Part shown: positions 27,493 through 37,400 of the stretch, one piece after another | Layout: the number at the start of each line of letters is the position of its first letter | Position numbering within the stretch: the first letter of the stretch is position 1 | Source of the DNA: Tectiglobus sp965223355 | Lineage (GTDB): Bacteria; Pseudomonadota; Alphaproteobacteria; Rhizobiales; Hyphomicrobiaceae | Length of the DNA stretch: 64,000 nt | Direction of reading: 5' to 3' | NCBI GenBank assembly: GCA_965223355.1 | Contig: CBDCWE010000003.1 | Coordinates: 3,782,001 to 3,846,000, forward strand | Notes under the pieces: model-generated | The model's input: only the letters and a program-made list of their open reading frames with translations | The model's database searches: none | Told to the model about the DNA's origin: nothing | Made by a program: the position numbers and the translations under genes

Positions 27493-28467
27493 TCACGCCG
27501 CCCGGTCAACCCGCAGGCGCGGATCAACGACGAAATAGAGCACATCAACAACGAGATTGATGACGACGAAGAACAACGCAATCATCACAAGATAGGCGGC
27601 CATGATCGGAATATCGACGTCACCGATCGCCTGAATGAACATCAAGCCCATACCGGGCCACTGAAAGACGCTCTCGGTGATGATCGCAAACGCGATGATC
27701 GATCCGAGTTGCAGGCCGGTAATCGTGATCACCGGCACCAGCGTATTCTTCAGCGCCATCTTGTAGTGGACATGACGGTCCGAGAGCCCGCGCGCGCGGC
27801 CGAACTTGATGAAGTCCGTGCGCAGCACTTCCAACATCTCAGCACGCACCAGGCGCATGATTAACGTCATTTGAAACAGCGCCAGCGTGATCGACGGCAT
27901 GATCAGCGACTTGAGGCCCGAGACGGTCAAGAAGCCCGTTGTCCACCAGCCAATGGCGACAACCTCGCCGCGTCCGAACGTCGGCAGCCAGCGCAGGATC
28001 ACGCCGAAAAACAATATCAGCAGAATGCCGATTAGGAATGTCGGCAATGACACCCCGACCAGGGACATCGTCATGAACGAACGCGAGATCCATCCGTCGC
28101 GGTGAATGGCGGTATAGACACCCATCGGAATGCCGATGACCAGAGCCAGGATTGCCGAGACGAGCGATAGTTCGAGGGTCGCCGGCAGACGTTCCGCGAT
28201 CAACTCGGAGACCGGCCGGCGATGCTGGTAGGAAAACCCGAACTCGCCCTGCGCGGCGTTGGTGGCAAAGCGCGCGAACTGGACGATAAACGGATCGTTG
28301 AGGCCGAGGCGCTCGCGTAGCTCGGCGCGTTCCTCAACGGTCGTGTCCTGCCCAACCATATTGTTGATCGGATCGCCAACGTAGCGAAACAGAGCAAACG
28401 CAATCAGGGCCACGGTCAGCATGACCACGATGGACTGTACGAAGCGCTGCACGATGAAGCCGATCAT
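27493..28467 (-). CDS. Peptide ABC importer permease, DppB type
   Basis: A 324-residue permease starting MIGFIVQRFVQSIVVMLTVAL, the typical DppB/OppB N-terminal helix. A periplasmic loop with ERAELRERLGLNDPFIVQFARF follows, then five more helices and the EAA loop DFIKFGRARGLSDRHVHYKMALKN. It pairs with the DppC-type subunit encoded 19 bp downstream. An alternative start at 28512 adds 15 non-conserved residues. Confidence 0.92.
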   Translation of the reverse strand: MIGFIVQRFVQSIVVMLTVALIAFALFRYVGDPINNMVGQDTTVEERAELRERLGLNDPFIVQFARFATNAAQGEFGFSYQHRRPVSELIAERLPATLELSLVSAILALVIGIPMGVYTAIHRDGWISRSFMTMSLVGVSLPTFLIGILLILFFGVILRWLPTFGRGEVVAIGWWTTGFLTVSGLKSLIMPSITLALFQMTLIMRLVRAEMLEVLRTDFIKFGRARGLSDRHVHYKMALKNTLVPVITITGLQLGSIIAFAIITESVFQWPGMGLMFIQAIGDVDIPIMAAYLVMIALFFVVINLVVDVLYFVVDPRLRVDRAA

Positions 28468-28549
28468 GGATGACACCAGCCTTGGGAAAGTGAAGCGGGC
28501 TGGCGCGATCACCCCGCCAGCCCGCCGGCATTGTTAGGTCAACGCCCGC

Positions 28550-30148
28550 CTACTTGACGACGGCATAGCGCAGATCGAACACGTTGTCAGGCCGTTGGAC
28601 GACCTCTGCCTTGTCCGACACGCCCCATGACAGCGGTTGTTGATGCAGCGGAATGTGGCCGACTTCGTCCTTGTGGATCTTGAAGGCTTCATCGATCATT
28701 TGCTGGCGCTTGGCCTGATCGGTTTCCGACTGGATCTTGGCTGTCAGCTCGTTGATCCGTTCGTTGCAGTAGCCGCCGAGATTGAACGCGCCGATCTTGT
28801 CGGCACCACCCCGGCACGCCATCAGCGCCGAAATCGGGTTGTGGCTGTCGAACGTCGACGGCGTCCAGCCGAGCAGGAAGAAGCTCGTGTCATAGCCGTT
28901 CTGCGCCAGGACCTTGCCGAAGTACTTCGACTTGGTTTGCGCCAGAAGGTCGACCTTGACTTTGATCTTGGCGAGCATGCCGGCCACCGCCGTGCAGATC
29001 TTCTCGTCGTTGACGTAGCGATCGTTGGGGCAGTCCATCGTCACCTTAAAGCCGTCTTTGTAGCCGGCCTCCGCCATCAGTGCCTTGGCCTTCTCGAGGT
29101 CGTAGGGGAGACGACTATTCAGGGCGGCACTGTATCCGTTGATTTGTGGCGCCACCATCAGACCGGCCGGCGTTGCAGCACCGCGCATGACCTTTTCGCG
29201 GATCGCCTCAATGTTGATGGCGTGCATGAAGGCCTTGCGCACGCGCACGTCCTTGAACGGGTTCTTGCCCTTGACGTCGGAGCCTTTGAGTTCGTCGCGC
29301 AGCTGGTCGAAGCCAAGGAAGATCGTGCGCGCTTCGGGTCCCGTCAGCGGCTTGACACCGGCGGCCTGTTCGAGCCGGCTCCAATCCTGGACCGGGATTG
29401 GATAGGCCATGTGAACGTTACCGGAAATCAGGGCCGCCACGCGGGTTGCGTCTTGCGCGATCGGCGTGAACACAACCTCCGTGACATTGCCCTTGATCTG
29501 GCCCCAGTAGTTGTCGTTACGGACCAACACCGTCTTGACGCCCGACTGGCGCGATTTGAGCTTGAACGGACCGGTACCGTTGGCGTTGAGATTGGCAAAA
29601 TTACCCTCATCACCGCCTTTGACGTTGGTTGCAGCGGTTGCCTTGTTGTTCTCGGCCCACTGCTTGTCCATGATGTAGAAGATTTCGAGCTGCAACGGCA
29701 GGATCGGGTTCGGGCTCGGGGTGACGATGTCAACGGTATGATCGTCGATGATCTTGACTTCTTTGATCAGCGCCGCAACCACCTTCATGTCCGAGCCTTC
29801 GGATCTCAAGCGCTCGGCGGAAAACTGTACATCATCGGCCTTGAAGTCGCTTCCGTCGTGGAATTTCACACCCTTGCGCAGATAGAACCGCCAGACCGTC
29901 GGGCTCGTGTTCTCCCACCGTTCCGCCAACGCGCCCGTCATTTCCATCTTGTCGTTGCGGATGACAAGGCCTTCATAGATGTTGCGTTGAAAACCAAGCG
30001 TCATCGTTTCGAACAAGCCGTGCGGATCCATCGTCTGGACATCGCCCTGGAATGCAAATTTCAGCGTTTTCGCCTGCCCTGCTCCGGCAACAACCATTGC
30101 CAACCCGCCGGCCAGCAACGCGCCTATGGTACGCGTTCGCATAGACAT
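28550..30148 (-). CDS. Peptide/solute-binding protein of ABC importer (SBP family 5)
   Basis: A 532-residue periplasmic binding protein. The signal peptide MSMRTRTIGALLAGGLAMVV..GQA/KTLKFAF is clear. The mature part has the family 5 start (GDVQTMDPHGLFETMTLGFQRNIYEGLV), the KFHDGSDFKADDVQFSAERL block, and the FLGFDQLRDELKG region. ATG 30148 has GGGGAG at good spacing, unlike ATG 30181. It is the first gene of the importer operon. The amidohydrolase and M20 peptidase genes upstream suggest the ligand is a peptide, N-acyl amino acid or similar amide. Confidence 0.92.
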   Translation of the reverse strand: MSMRTRTIGALLAGGLAMVVAGAGQAKTLKFAFQGDVQTMDPHGLFETMTLGFQRNIYEGLVIRNDKMEMTGALAERWENTSPTVWRFYLRKGVKFHDGSDFKADDVQFSAERLRSEGSDMKVVAALIKEVKIIDDHTVDIVTPSPNPILPLQLEIFYIMDKQWAENNKATAATNVKGGDEGNFANLNANGTGPFKLKSRQSGVKTVLVRNDNYWGQIKGNVTEVVFTPIAQDATRVAALISGNVHMAYPIPVQDWSRLEQAAGVKPLTGPEARTIFLGFDQLRDELKGSDVKGKNPFKDVRVRKAFMHAINIEAIREKVMRGAATPAGLMVAPQINGYSAALNSRLPYDLEKAKALMAEAGYKDGFKVTMDCPNDRYVNDEKICTAVAGMLAKIKVKVDLLAQTKSKYFGKVLAQNGYDTSFFLLGWTPSTFDSHNPISALMACRGGADKIGAFNLGGYCNERINELTAKIQSETDQAKRQQMIDEAFKIHKDEVGHIPLHQQPLSWGVSDKAEVVQRPDNVFDLRYAVVK

Positions 30149-30311
30149 TAACCGTCTCCCCATTTCATTGCGTTTGATCATCCATGGATGATCAGATGAG
30201 AGGCCGCATTAGGCCTCACATCGACACAAATGACCAGTCGAAAATCGACAGTTGATGGGAATTCGGACGAAACGACCCACAACACGGCTGCGACCCCGGC
30301 GCGGCCGGTAT

Positions 30312-31562
30312 TCAAAGGCCGGTTCGGTTCTTGAAAATCGTCCCGCCCTTCATGACGAACGGTACTTTGACACCGTCGTTCTCGAGACAGCCGATGTCAG
30401 TCAACGGATTGCCCTCGACCAGGATAAGGTCGGCGAAATAGCCTGGCGCGATTTTTCCGATCTCGTGATCCATGCGCATGATTTCGGCCGCGGTCTCAAG
30501 CGACGTCTTGATGGCGCCGTGATGACCCAGCACCTCGGCCGACAACGAGAATTCATTTGACTGATAATGGTGGCAGGCACCCAGCAGATCCGTGCCGAAG
30601 CCGATTTTGACACCGGCCTTGTGGCTCAGTTCGACGGCGTTCAAGCCGGCATCGACGATCGCCTTCAGTTTGGCGATCGACACGTCCGGAAACCCAAACT
30701 CGCGACCGTGCTTGTTGAGGGCATGGTAGGTGATGTTGGTCGGCACGTGGTAGGCACCCTGTGCGGCCACTAACGCGGCTGTTTCGCGGTCGATCAGGTT
30801 GCAATGCTCAACCGTGCGCACGCCGGCCCTGACCGCCATCGAGATTGCCGCCGGGGTATAGGTATGCGCCATCGTGTAGGTCTGCCAGGCCGCGGCCTCC
30901 TCGCAAATCGCCACCATCTCTTCAAACGAATACTGCGTGTTCTCGATCGGATCCGACGGCGAAGCGACGCCGCCGCCAGCCATGATCTTGACCTGATGGG
31001 CGCCCTTGCGCAGCTCATCACGCGCGGCGCGGCGACATTCATCGACACCATCGGCAATGCGCCCCAGCTGCTGGCTGAGATTATGGACTTCAACCTGGCT
31101 CGCCTGGCTCATGACGCTGACCGGGCGCACGTCGCTGTGCCCGCCGGTCTGGCTGAGCGCCAGCCCGCAAACTCTGAGGCGCGGACCGATCAGCAAGCCG
31201 TGGTCGACGGCATCGGCGAGCCCGCGGTCGGCGCCTGCCGCATCGCGGACGGTTGTAAACCCGCGCATCAACATGGCGTGCATGATCTGCGCCGTCTCGG
31301 CAAACAAATAGCTGACCGGTTTGCTCATCAGCCGCGCGATATTGAGCTCGCTGGCTTTGACATGGACGTGGGCGTCGATCAGCCCGGGCATCAATGTCAG
31401 GCCCTTCGCATCAATCTCGCGCCAGCCTTCGCCGCGTATCCGGATCGGCGTGGCCGAGACGTCTTTGATGCGCTCGGCCTCCACCAGGACATCGAAACCC
31501 TCGCGCACGTGCGGCTGCGTTGCATCGAGCAATTGAGCGTTGCGAAAGATCGTCCCTACCAT
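30312..31562 (-). CDS. Metal-dependent amidohydrolase (imidazolonepropionase/prolidase-like)
   Basis: A 416-residue amidohydrolase-superfamily enzyme. HVH metal ligands lie in LMPGLIDAHVHVK (~residue 65), a probable carboxylated Lys in HQVKIMAGGGV, His residues in MAHTYT and VEHCN, and the catalytic Asp in IGFGTDLLG. The C-terminal GKIAPGYFADLILVEGNPLTDI closes the small beta domain. The subfamily includes Xaa-Pro and N-acyl-amino-acid hydrolases. It probably processes what the adjacent importer brings in. ATG 31562 (MVGTIFRN) is preferred. Confidence 0.88.
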   Translation of the reverse strand: MVGTIFRNAQLLDATQPHVREGFDVLVEAERIKDVSATPIRIRGEGWREIDAKGLTLMPGLIDAHVHVKASELNIARLMSKPVSYLFAETAQIMHAMLMRGFTTVRDAAGADRGLADAVDHGLLIGPRLRVCGLALSQTGGHSDVRPVSVMSQASQVEVHNLSQQLGRIADGVDECRRAARDELRKGAHQVKIMAGGGVASPSDPIENTQYSFEEMVAICEEAAAWQTYTMAHTYTPAAISMAVRAGVRTVEHCNLIDRETAALVAAQGAYHVPTNITYHALNKHGREFGFPDVSIAKLKAIVDAGLNAVELSHKAGVKIGFGTDLLGACHHYQSNEFSLSAEVLGHHGAIKTSLETAAEIMRMDHEIGKIAPGYFADLILVEGNPLTDIGCLENDGVKVPFVMKGGTIFKNRTGL

Positions 31563-31606
31563 CGCAATTGCCTCCGCGCCGTGCTGGCGCACCAAACGAC
31601 CATTCG

Positions 31607-32779
31607 CTATCGTGCTAGCGGCATGGCGGTTTCGATCAGTTTGACCCAGTAGGAACAGCCGATCGGAATGATCTCGTCGTTGAAATCGTAGTTGGGGTTG
31701 TGCAGGCGCGCCGATTTGCCCTGGCCAATGAAGATGAACGCGCCCGGCCGCGCCTCAAGCATGAACGAGAAGTCCTCACCCCCCATCACCGGCTGAAATT
31801 CGCGGTCGACGTTTCCGGCACCGACAATCTCGCCGGCGACGTCGGCGGCGAAGTCGGTTTCGTCGGCGTGATTAACGGTGACCGGATAGAGCCGATCGTA
31901 GGTCAGTTCGACCTTGGCACCATAGGCTGCACCAATATGCTCGCAAAGCGCGCCCATGCGTTGTTCGGCGAGATCGCGCATGGCCGGCGTCAGCGTGCGC
32001 ACGGTGCCGCCCAAAACCGCCGTCTGCGCAATCACGTTGTTGGCCTCGCCCATGTGGATCTGCGTCACCGAAATCACCAGATTGTCGATCGGGTCGGCGC
32101 TGCGCGATACGATGGTCTGAAAGCTCTGCACCAGGTTGGCCACGACCATCGCCGGATCGATGCCCTCGTGCGGCCGTGCGGCATGACCGCCGCGGCCCTC
32201 GATGTCCACTCTAAAGAAGTCGACCGATGCCAGCATGCCACCCTTGCAAATGCCGAATTTACCGACCGGCAGGCCGGGCTGATTGTGCATCCCGTAGACC
32301 TGTTGGACACCAAAGCGGTCCATCATGCCATCGTTGACCATCGCGAGACCGCCGCCGCCGCCCTCCTCCGCCGGCTGGAAGATGACCACCGCCGTGCCAT
32401 CGAAGTTGCGCGTTTGCGCCAAATATTTGGCCGCGCCCAGCAACATTGCCGTATGTCCATCGTGGCCGCAGGCATGCATCTTGCCGTCGAACTTGGATTT
32501 GTGTGCGACCTCCGGCAACTCCTGGATCGGCAGCGCATCCATATCGGCGCGCAGGCCGATCACCTTGCCGCTGGCCGTATCGCGTCCCTTGATCACGGCA
32601 ACAACGCCGGTCCGTCCGATGCCGGTGACAACTTCATCGACACCGAACGCTGTGAGCTTGTCCGCCACGATAGCGGCCGTGCGCTGCACATCGAACAGCA
32701 ATTCCGGATGCGCGTGAAAGTCACGGCGCCATGCTGTGATCTCTTCATGGAAGTCAGCGAACCGATTGATCGTTGGCAT
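31607..32779 (-). CDS. M20 family metallopeptidase/amidohydrolase (hippurate-hydrolase-like)
   Basis: A 390-residue M20D enzyme. RRDFHAHPELLFD near the N-terminus, metal-binding HACGHDGHTAMLLGAAKYL (~residues 100-118), FQPAEEGGGGG with the catalytic Glu, and PVMGGEDFSFMLEARPGAFIFIG at the end are the family blocks. It hydrolyses N-acyl amino acids, hippurate-like amides or aminoacylated peptides using two metal ions. It lies 44 bp upstream of the amidohydrolase on the same strand, at the head of the peptide/amide uptake cluster. Confidence 0.92.
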   Translation of the reverse strand: MPTINRFADFHEEITAWRRDFHAHPELLFDVQRTAAIVADKLTAFGVDEVVTGIGRTGVVAVIKGRDTASGKVIGLRADMDALPIQELPEVAHKSKFDGKMHACGHDGHTAMLLGAAKYLAQTRNFDGTAVVIFQPAEEGGGGGLAMVNDGMMDRFGVQQVYGMHNQPGLPVGKFGICKGGMLASVDFFRVDIEGRGGHAARPHEGIDPAMVVANLVQSFQTIVSRSADPIDNLVISVTQIHMGEANNVIAQTAVLGGTVRTLTPAMRDLAEQRMGALCEHIGAAYGAKVELTYDRLYPVTVNHADETDFAADVAGEIVGAGNVDREFQPVMGGEDFSFMLEARPGAFIFIGQGKSARLHNPNYDFNDEIIPIGCSYWVKLIETAMPLAR

Positions 32780-33081
32780 GGTTTGGGGGCTCCGTCTTTG
32801 TGCGCCGCTGTTCGATTGGGGATACATAGCACGACAATGCGAGTCGGCGAGACGGCGGCTCGGCGAGACGGCGCGTGCGGCGGTGCTCGCCGCGGCACAA
32901 TCGTGTGCCCGGCCGGGCAGTGCCGTTGCGTCAATCCGGCCATCGCCCCACAAATCCAACCTGGTTCCGCCATAACCTCACCCGAATCGGCGTGACATGT
33001 AACGGCAACGATAGTGGCGTTTACGCCTCGTTAGTCGAATCGGCGTGAAGTAGCCCCTGCAAATCGGGGGGAGGGTTGTCC
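32780..33081. other. Intergenic region without recognised gene
   Basis: Between divergent genes. The only structure noticed is a direct repeat of GAATCGGCGTGA (around 32984 and 33038). Promoters for both flanking genes should lie here, but no convincing hexamer pair was found. Confidence 0.5.
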
Positions 33082-33825
33082 ATGTTGATGAGCGTTGCCG
33101 AAATCACGGCCAGTAACGAGCTCCATCCGGAGCTGGCAGGTTCGCGGGTTTTGATTACCGGTATCGGTCCGACATACGGCGTTGATATCTCTCGTGCTTT
33201 TGCCGAGCATGGCTGCCGCCTGGTGCTCCAGATTCCCAACCCCTGCCCGGAAACCGACGCGCTGCTGCAGGTCATCTCGCAAGCCGCGTTGGATGTGCGC
33301 GTTCACCATGACATGATTGACGATGCCGAGGCGTCGACCCGCTTCACCCAAGCCGCCACCAAGACCTACGGCGGTTTTGAGACGGTTATCAACCTGATCC
33401 AGTTCAGCCGCTACGATCTCAACCACGCAACGACCCTTGAAGATGTCGAGGCGCTGTTCACCGCCCGCCTGCAGGCTGCGAGCCATGCGACCCGGGTTGC
33501 CGCCAACCGCATGGGCCTAACTTGGGCCAACGGTTCAATTCTCAACGTGCTGAGACTACCGGCGCCAAAATCAGGTTCGGAGGCCGCGCTGGCGGGCATT
33601 GCCCGCACGGCACTTGCAGCCATGACGCGATCAGAAGCTGCGAACTGGGCCGAACAAGGCATCAGGGTGAACGCCATCGCGCCGCGGGTCACGATATCAG
33701 ATGCCCCCGCACTCGAAGATTGTGTGCGCTCCGAGCCGGAGATTGCCGCCGTCGCCCTCTATCTCGCTTCGACGCGCGGGCAGTCCGTCAGCGGCCACAT
33801 CTTCGCGTCCGAGAACGTCGCTTAG
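33082..33825 (+). CDS. Atypical SDR-fold protein lacking the YxxxK catalytic pair
   Basis: A 247-residue Rossmann protein. The cofactor loop reads ITGIGPTYGVDISRAF, more like the extended loop of enoyl-ACP reductases than TGxxxGxG. The usual active-site Tyr-x3-Lys is absent: the expected region reads LRLPAPKSGSEAALAGIARTALAAMT. The following RSEAANWAEQGIRVNAIAPRV matches ordinary SDRs. It may therefore be a non-catalytic or altered member. Start: ATG 33082 has GGGGAGGG six bases upstream; ATG 33088 and TTG 33076 are alternatives. Confidence 0.75.
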   Translation: MLMSVAEITASNELHPELAGSRVLITGIGPTYGVDISRAFAEHGCRLVLQIPNPCPETDALLQVISQAALDVRVHHDMIDDAEASTRFTQAATKTYGGFETVINLIQFSRYDLNHATTLEDVEALFTARLQAASHATRVAANRMGLTWANGSILNVLRLPAPKSGSEAALAGIARTALAAMTRSEAANWAEQGIRVNAIAPRVTISDAPALEDCVRSEPEIAAVALYLASTRGQSVSGHIFASENVA

Positions 33826-33906
33826 CGTTTCGCCCCGGTTAAATTGGTGGGTTGCTGTTGTCAGCGAACCGCGCTTTTCCGACTGTCATCAACCACGGCA
33901 GCGGCG

Positions 33907-34069
33907 CAATAAGTCCTGGGTCCAGGGGATAAATCCCCTGGTCGGGGTGTTTGAGGGGCTGAAAGCCCCTCAAAGATCGCCGCCAAGCGGCGATATGTTA
34001 AGGGCTCTGCCCTTAACGATCCCGCCAAAGGGCACAGCCCTTTGGAAACCTGAGATTTGATCAGAAGAC
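33907..34069 (-). repeat. Hairpin-array element, family 1, copy G
   Basis: A near-complete copy with all five palindromes, including TTAAGGGCTCTGCCCTTAA and AAAGGGCACAGCCCTTT; the outer end TTTGATCAGA is slightly diverged. It is followed almost immediately by the family 2 element. Confidence 0.87.
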
Positions 34070-34072
34070 CAT

Positions 34073-34209
34073 TAGAGCAACCTGCCTTTATTCGGAATCG
34101 GAACGATCCCGAATAAAGGCAGAAAGTTGCTCGCCTCTTAAGTGGCGATCATCTTTGTGCTTTAAGTTGGAACCGCTATTGCGGTTCCAACTTAAAGCAC
34201 GATGATCTA
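34073..34209 (-). repeat. Three-hairpin element, family 2, copy b
   Basis: Reverse-orientation copy bounded by TA (TAGAGCAACC...GATGATCTA). It contains the same TTGGAACCGC/GCGGTTCCAA stem. Its last TA (34208-34209) is also the first TA of the next element. Confidence 0.88.
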
Positions 34210-34473
34210 GTGGTCTGTATCACTTAAAATGGCGCATTCAGATGCGCTACCCTGGTTCGTGAGCAGGAAGGCGTGCGCAAGCATAGCGTGTGCTATGGTG
34301 AGCACGGCTGACGCCCTCACGGGCCAGGGCAGCGCACCGGAGGCGCTCAGATTTGGTCTGATGCCGGCGTTGCGGCGGCCTTATGATGCGCCAGCATCAC
34401 CACGGCCACCGCGCCTTGGCACAGACCAAATCTGAGCGTCTGAATACACCATTTTAAGTGATACAGACCACTA
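34208..34473. mobile_element. MITE-like element (family 4) ending in the polA stop codon
   Basis: Terminal inverted repeats start TAGTGGTCTGTATCACTTAA on both strands and match over about 35 bp with few mismatches. A second, inner inverted repeat (CTCAGATTTGGTCTG and complement) lies subterminally. TA marks both ends; the right TA (34472-34473) forms part of the polA TAG stop. It has no coding capacity and is about 266 bp long. Confidence 0.88.
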
Positions 34474-37400
34474 GTGCGCGGCTTGCCAGTTGTCGGCGGC
34501 GTTGGCCTCGACCTTCAGCGGCACCGACAGCTTGATCGCCGGCTCCGGCGATTTTTCCATGACCTCGGTGGCAACTTTCAATACCCCGTCGACTTCGGAT
34601 ACCGGCGTTTCGAACACCAGTTCATCATGGACCTGCAGCAGCATGCGCGTTGCCGTCAGCCCGGCCTTATCGAGCGCCTTCGGAATGCGGATCATAGCGC
34701 GTCGGATGATGTCGGCGGCTGAGCCCTGAATTGGTGCATTGATGGCCGCGCGCTCATAGAAACCGCGCGCCGACGGGTTCTTGGTATTGATCTCGGGATA
34801 GTGCACGCGCCGCCCGAAGATCGTCTCCACATAACCGTCGGCCTTGGCCGCCTTCTTGGTCTCCTCCATATAGTCCTTGATGCCCGGAAACCGTTCGAAG
34901 TAGGTCTTGATATAGGCTGCGGCCTCTTCGCGCGATATCGCCAGCTGATTGGCGAGGCCGAAGGCGGATATGCCGTAGATGATCCCGAAATTGATCGCCT
35001 TCGCCCGCCGCCGCACCTCGCTCGGCATGCCTGCGATCGGCACCCCGAACATCTCGCTGGCGGTCATCGCATGAATGTCGAGCCCGTCATCGAAGGCTTT
35101 GCGCAATTGGGCGATGTCGGCAATGTGCGCCAGCACGCGCAGCTCGATTTGCGAATAGTCTGCCGAGACCAGCTTGTTGCCCGTTTCGGCCACGAACGCG
35201 GTACGGATCTCGCGTCCCTCCTTGGTGCGGATCGGAATGTTCTGCAGATTGGGATCCGTCGATGCCAGCCGTCCGGTCGTCGTTGCGGCAAGCGCATAGC
35301 TGGTGTGGATGCGATGGGTCTCGGGGTGGATGTGATGCGGCAGCGCGTCGGTGTAGGTCGAGCGCAGCTTCGTCAGCTGCCGCCACTCCAGCATCGTGTG
35401 GACCAGCTTGCGGGCATCTTCGGGTAAGTCTTCGTTGCCGGCCAGGTCATCCAACAGCGTTGCACGGGTCTCCCATTGTCCGGTCTTGGTCTTCTTGCCG
35501 CCGGGCAGTTGCAGCTTGTCGAACAGCAGTTCTCCGAGTTGTTTCGGCGAACCGAGGTTGAATTTCTCGCCGGCCAGGTCGTAGACCTCGTCTTCGAGCT
35601 GCGCGGCGCGCTGCGCAAACGTTCCCGATAACCGCGACAGGATCGTGCGGTCAACCGCAATGCCGGCGTGCTCCATGTCGACGATCACCGGCGCCAGCGG
35701 GCGTTCCAGCGTTTCGTAGACGGTGGTCATGCGTTCCGCCACCAGGCGCGGTTTGAGCGCCAGCCACAGCCGCAGCGTCACATCTGCATCTTCGGCGGCA
35801 TATTCCGTGGCCTTGTCGACCGGAACGCCGGCGAACGTCTTGTCGGCGATCTTCTTGCCGGGCGCGTGCGCAATCACCTGCTTGAACGGAATGCACGCGT
35901 GGCCGAGATGGCGTTGCGCCAGATCATCCATCCCGTGGCCACCGCGCCCGCCGTCGAGCGCATATGAAATCAGCATCGTGTCGTCAAACGGCGTCAGGTT
36001 GATCCCGTACCGCTTCAAGACGAGAATGTCGTACTTGAGGTTCTGGCCGATCTTGAGAACGGACCGATCTTCCAGGATTGGTTTCAGCAAATCGAGCGCC
36101 GCGCGCAACGCCATTTGCTCGATGTCGTCACCCTCGCCGAAGTCAAGGCCGTCGGCCGCCGTCTGGTGTCCGACCGGCACATAGCACGCACGCCCCGGCC
36201 GCGTTGATATCGAAAAGCCGACGAGGTCGGCCTGCATTGCCTCCAGGCTGGTGGTCTCGGTGTCAAACGCGAAATGGCCGACCGCGCGCGCCTCCGCGAT
36301 CCAGGCTTCGAGACCCGCCAAGGTCGTCACCGTCTCATACTTGGCGCGATCAATCGGCTCGGCCATTGCCAGGCGCGCATTGTGCGCGACCATTACCGCC
36401 GGCGTTGCAGCACCGTTATTCGTACCAACCCGGCCGCCGCCCGCCCCTGTCTTGCCCGTCCTTGCAACACTCGAGCCCACGGATTTCGCTGCCGCCGGTG
36501 GCGGTTGCGCACCAAGGACGTCCGCGATCTTGCGGGTCAGCGTGTTGAATTCCATGGCGCTGAGGAAACTCAGGAGCGGCGCGGCCTGCTGTTCCTGCAC
36601 ACCCATTTGCTCTGGCCGCACCGTGACCGGAACGTCGCGCTTGAGGCGAACAAGCTGCCGCGAAATGCGCGCCTGCTCGGCAAACTCGATCAGCTTCTCG
36701 CGGCGTTTGGGTTGTTTGATTTCGCCGGCCCGCGCGAGCAACGTGTCGAGATCGCCATACTCCTGGATCAACTGCGCGGCGGTTTTGACACCGATCCCCG
36801 GAACACCGGGCACATTGTCGACGGAGTCGCCGGCAAGCGCCTGCACATCGACGACGCGATCCGGTGCGACAAAGAACTTTTCGTGGACCTCCTCGGGTCC
36901 GATCTTTCGATTCTTCATGGTGTCCAGCATATCGACGCCAGGCTGCACGAGTTGCATCAGGTCCTTGTCCGATGACACGATGGTCACCTGCCCCCCCGCA
37001 TTTGCAATCTCTTGTGCATATGTCGCAATGAGATCGTCCGCTTCGAAGCCTTCAAGCTCGATGCACGGCACGTTGAATGCTGTGACCGCATCGCGGATCA
37101 GCGGAAATTGCGGGACCAGCTCTTCCGGCGGCGGCGGGCGGTGCGCCTTATATTCGGGGTAAATTTCATTGCGGAAACTTTCAGCTCCGGCATCGAAAAT
37201 CACCGCCAGGTGGGTCGGCTGATCGCCCGCCTTGGTGTCCGTTAGCAACTTCCAGAGCATTTGGCAGAAGCCGTGCACGGCGCCGATCGGCAGCCCGTCG
37301 CTCGGCCGCGTCAACGGCGGCAAGGCGTGGAATGCCCGGAAAATATAACCTGAACCATCAATCAGATAGACATGACTGCCGGTGTCGATTGGAACCGCCT

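Noticed and set aside
28637..30151. 504-codon open frame on the plus strand
   Set aside because: It is the antisense shadow of the solute-binding protein gene, caused by GC-rich third positions; no family features.
31700..32995. 431-codon open frame on the plus strand
   Set aside because: Shadow of the M20 amidohydrolase gene.
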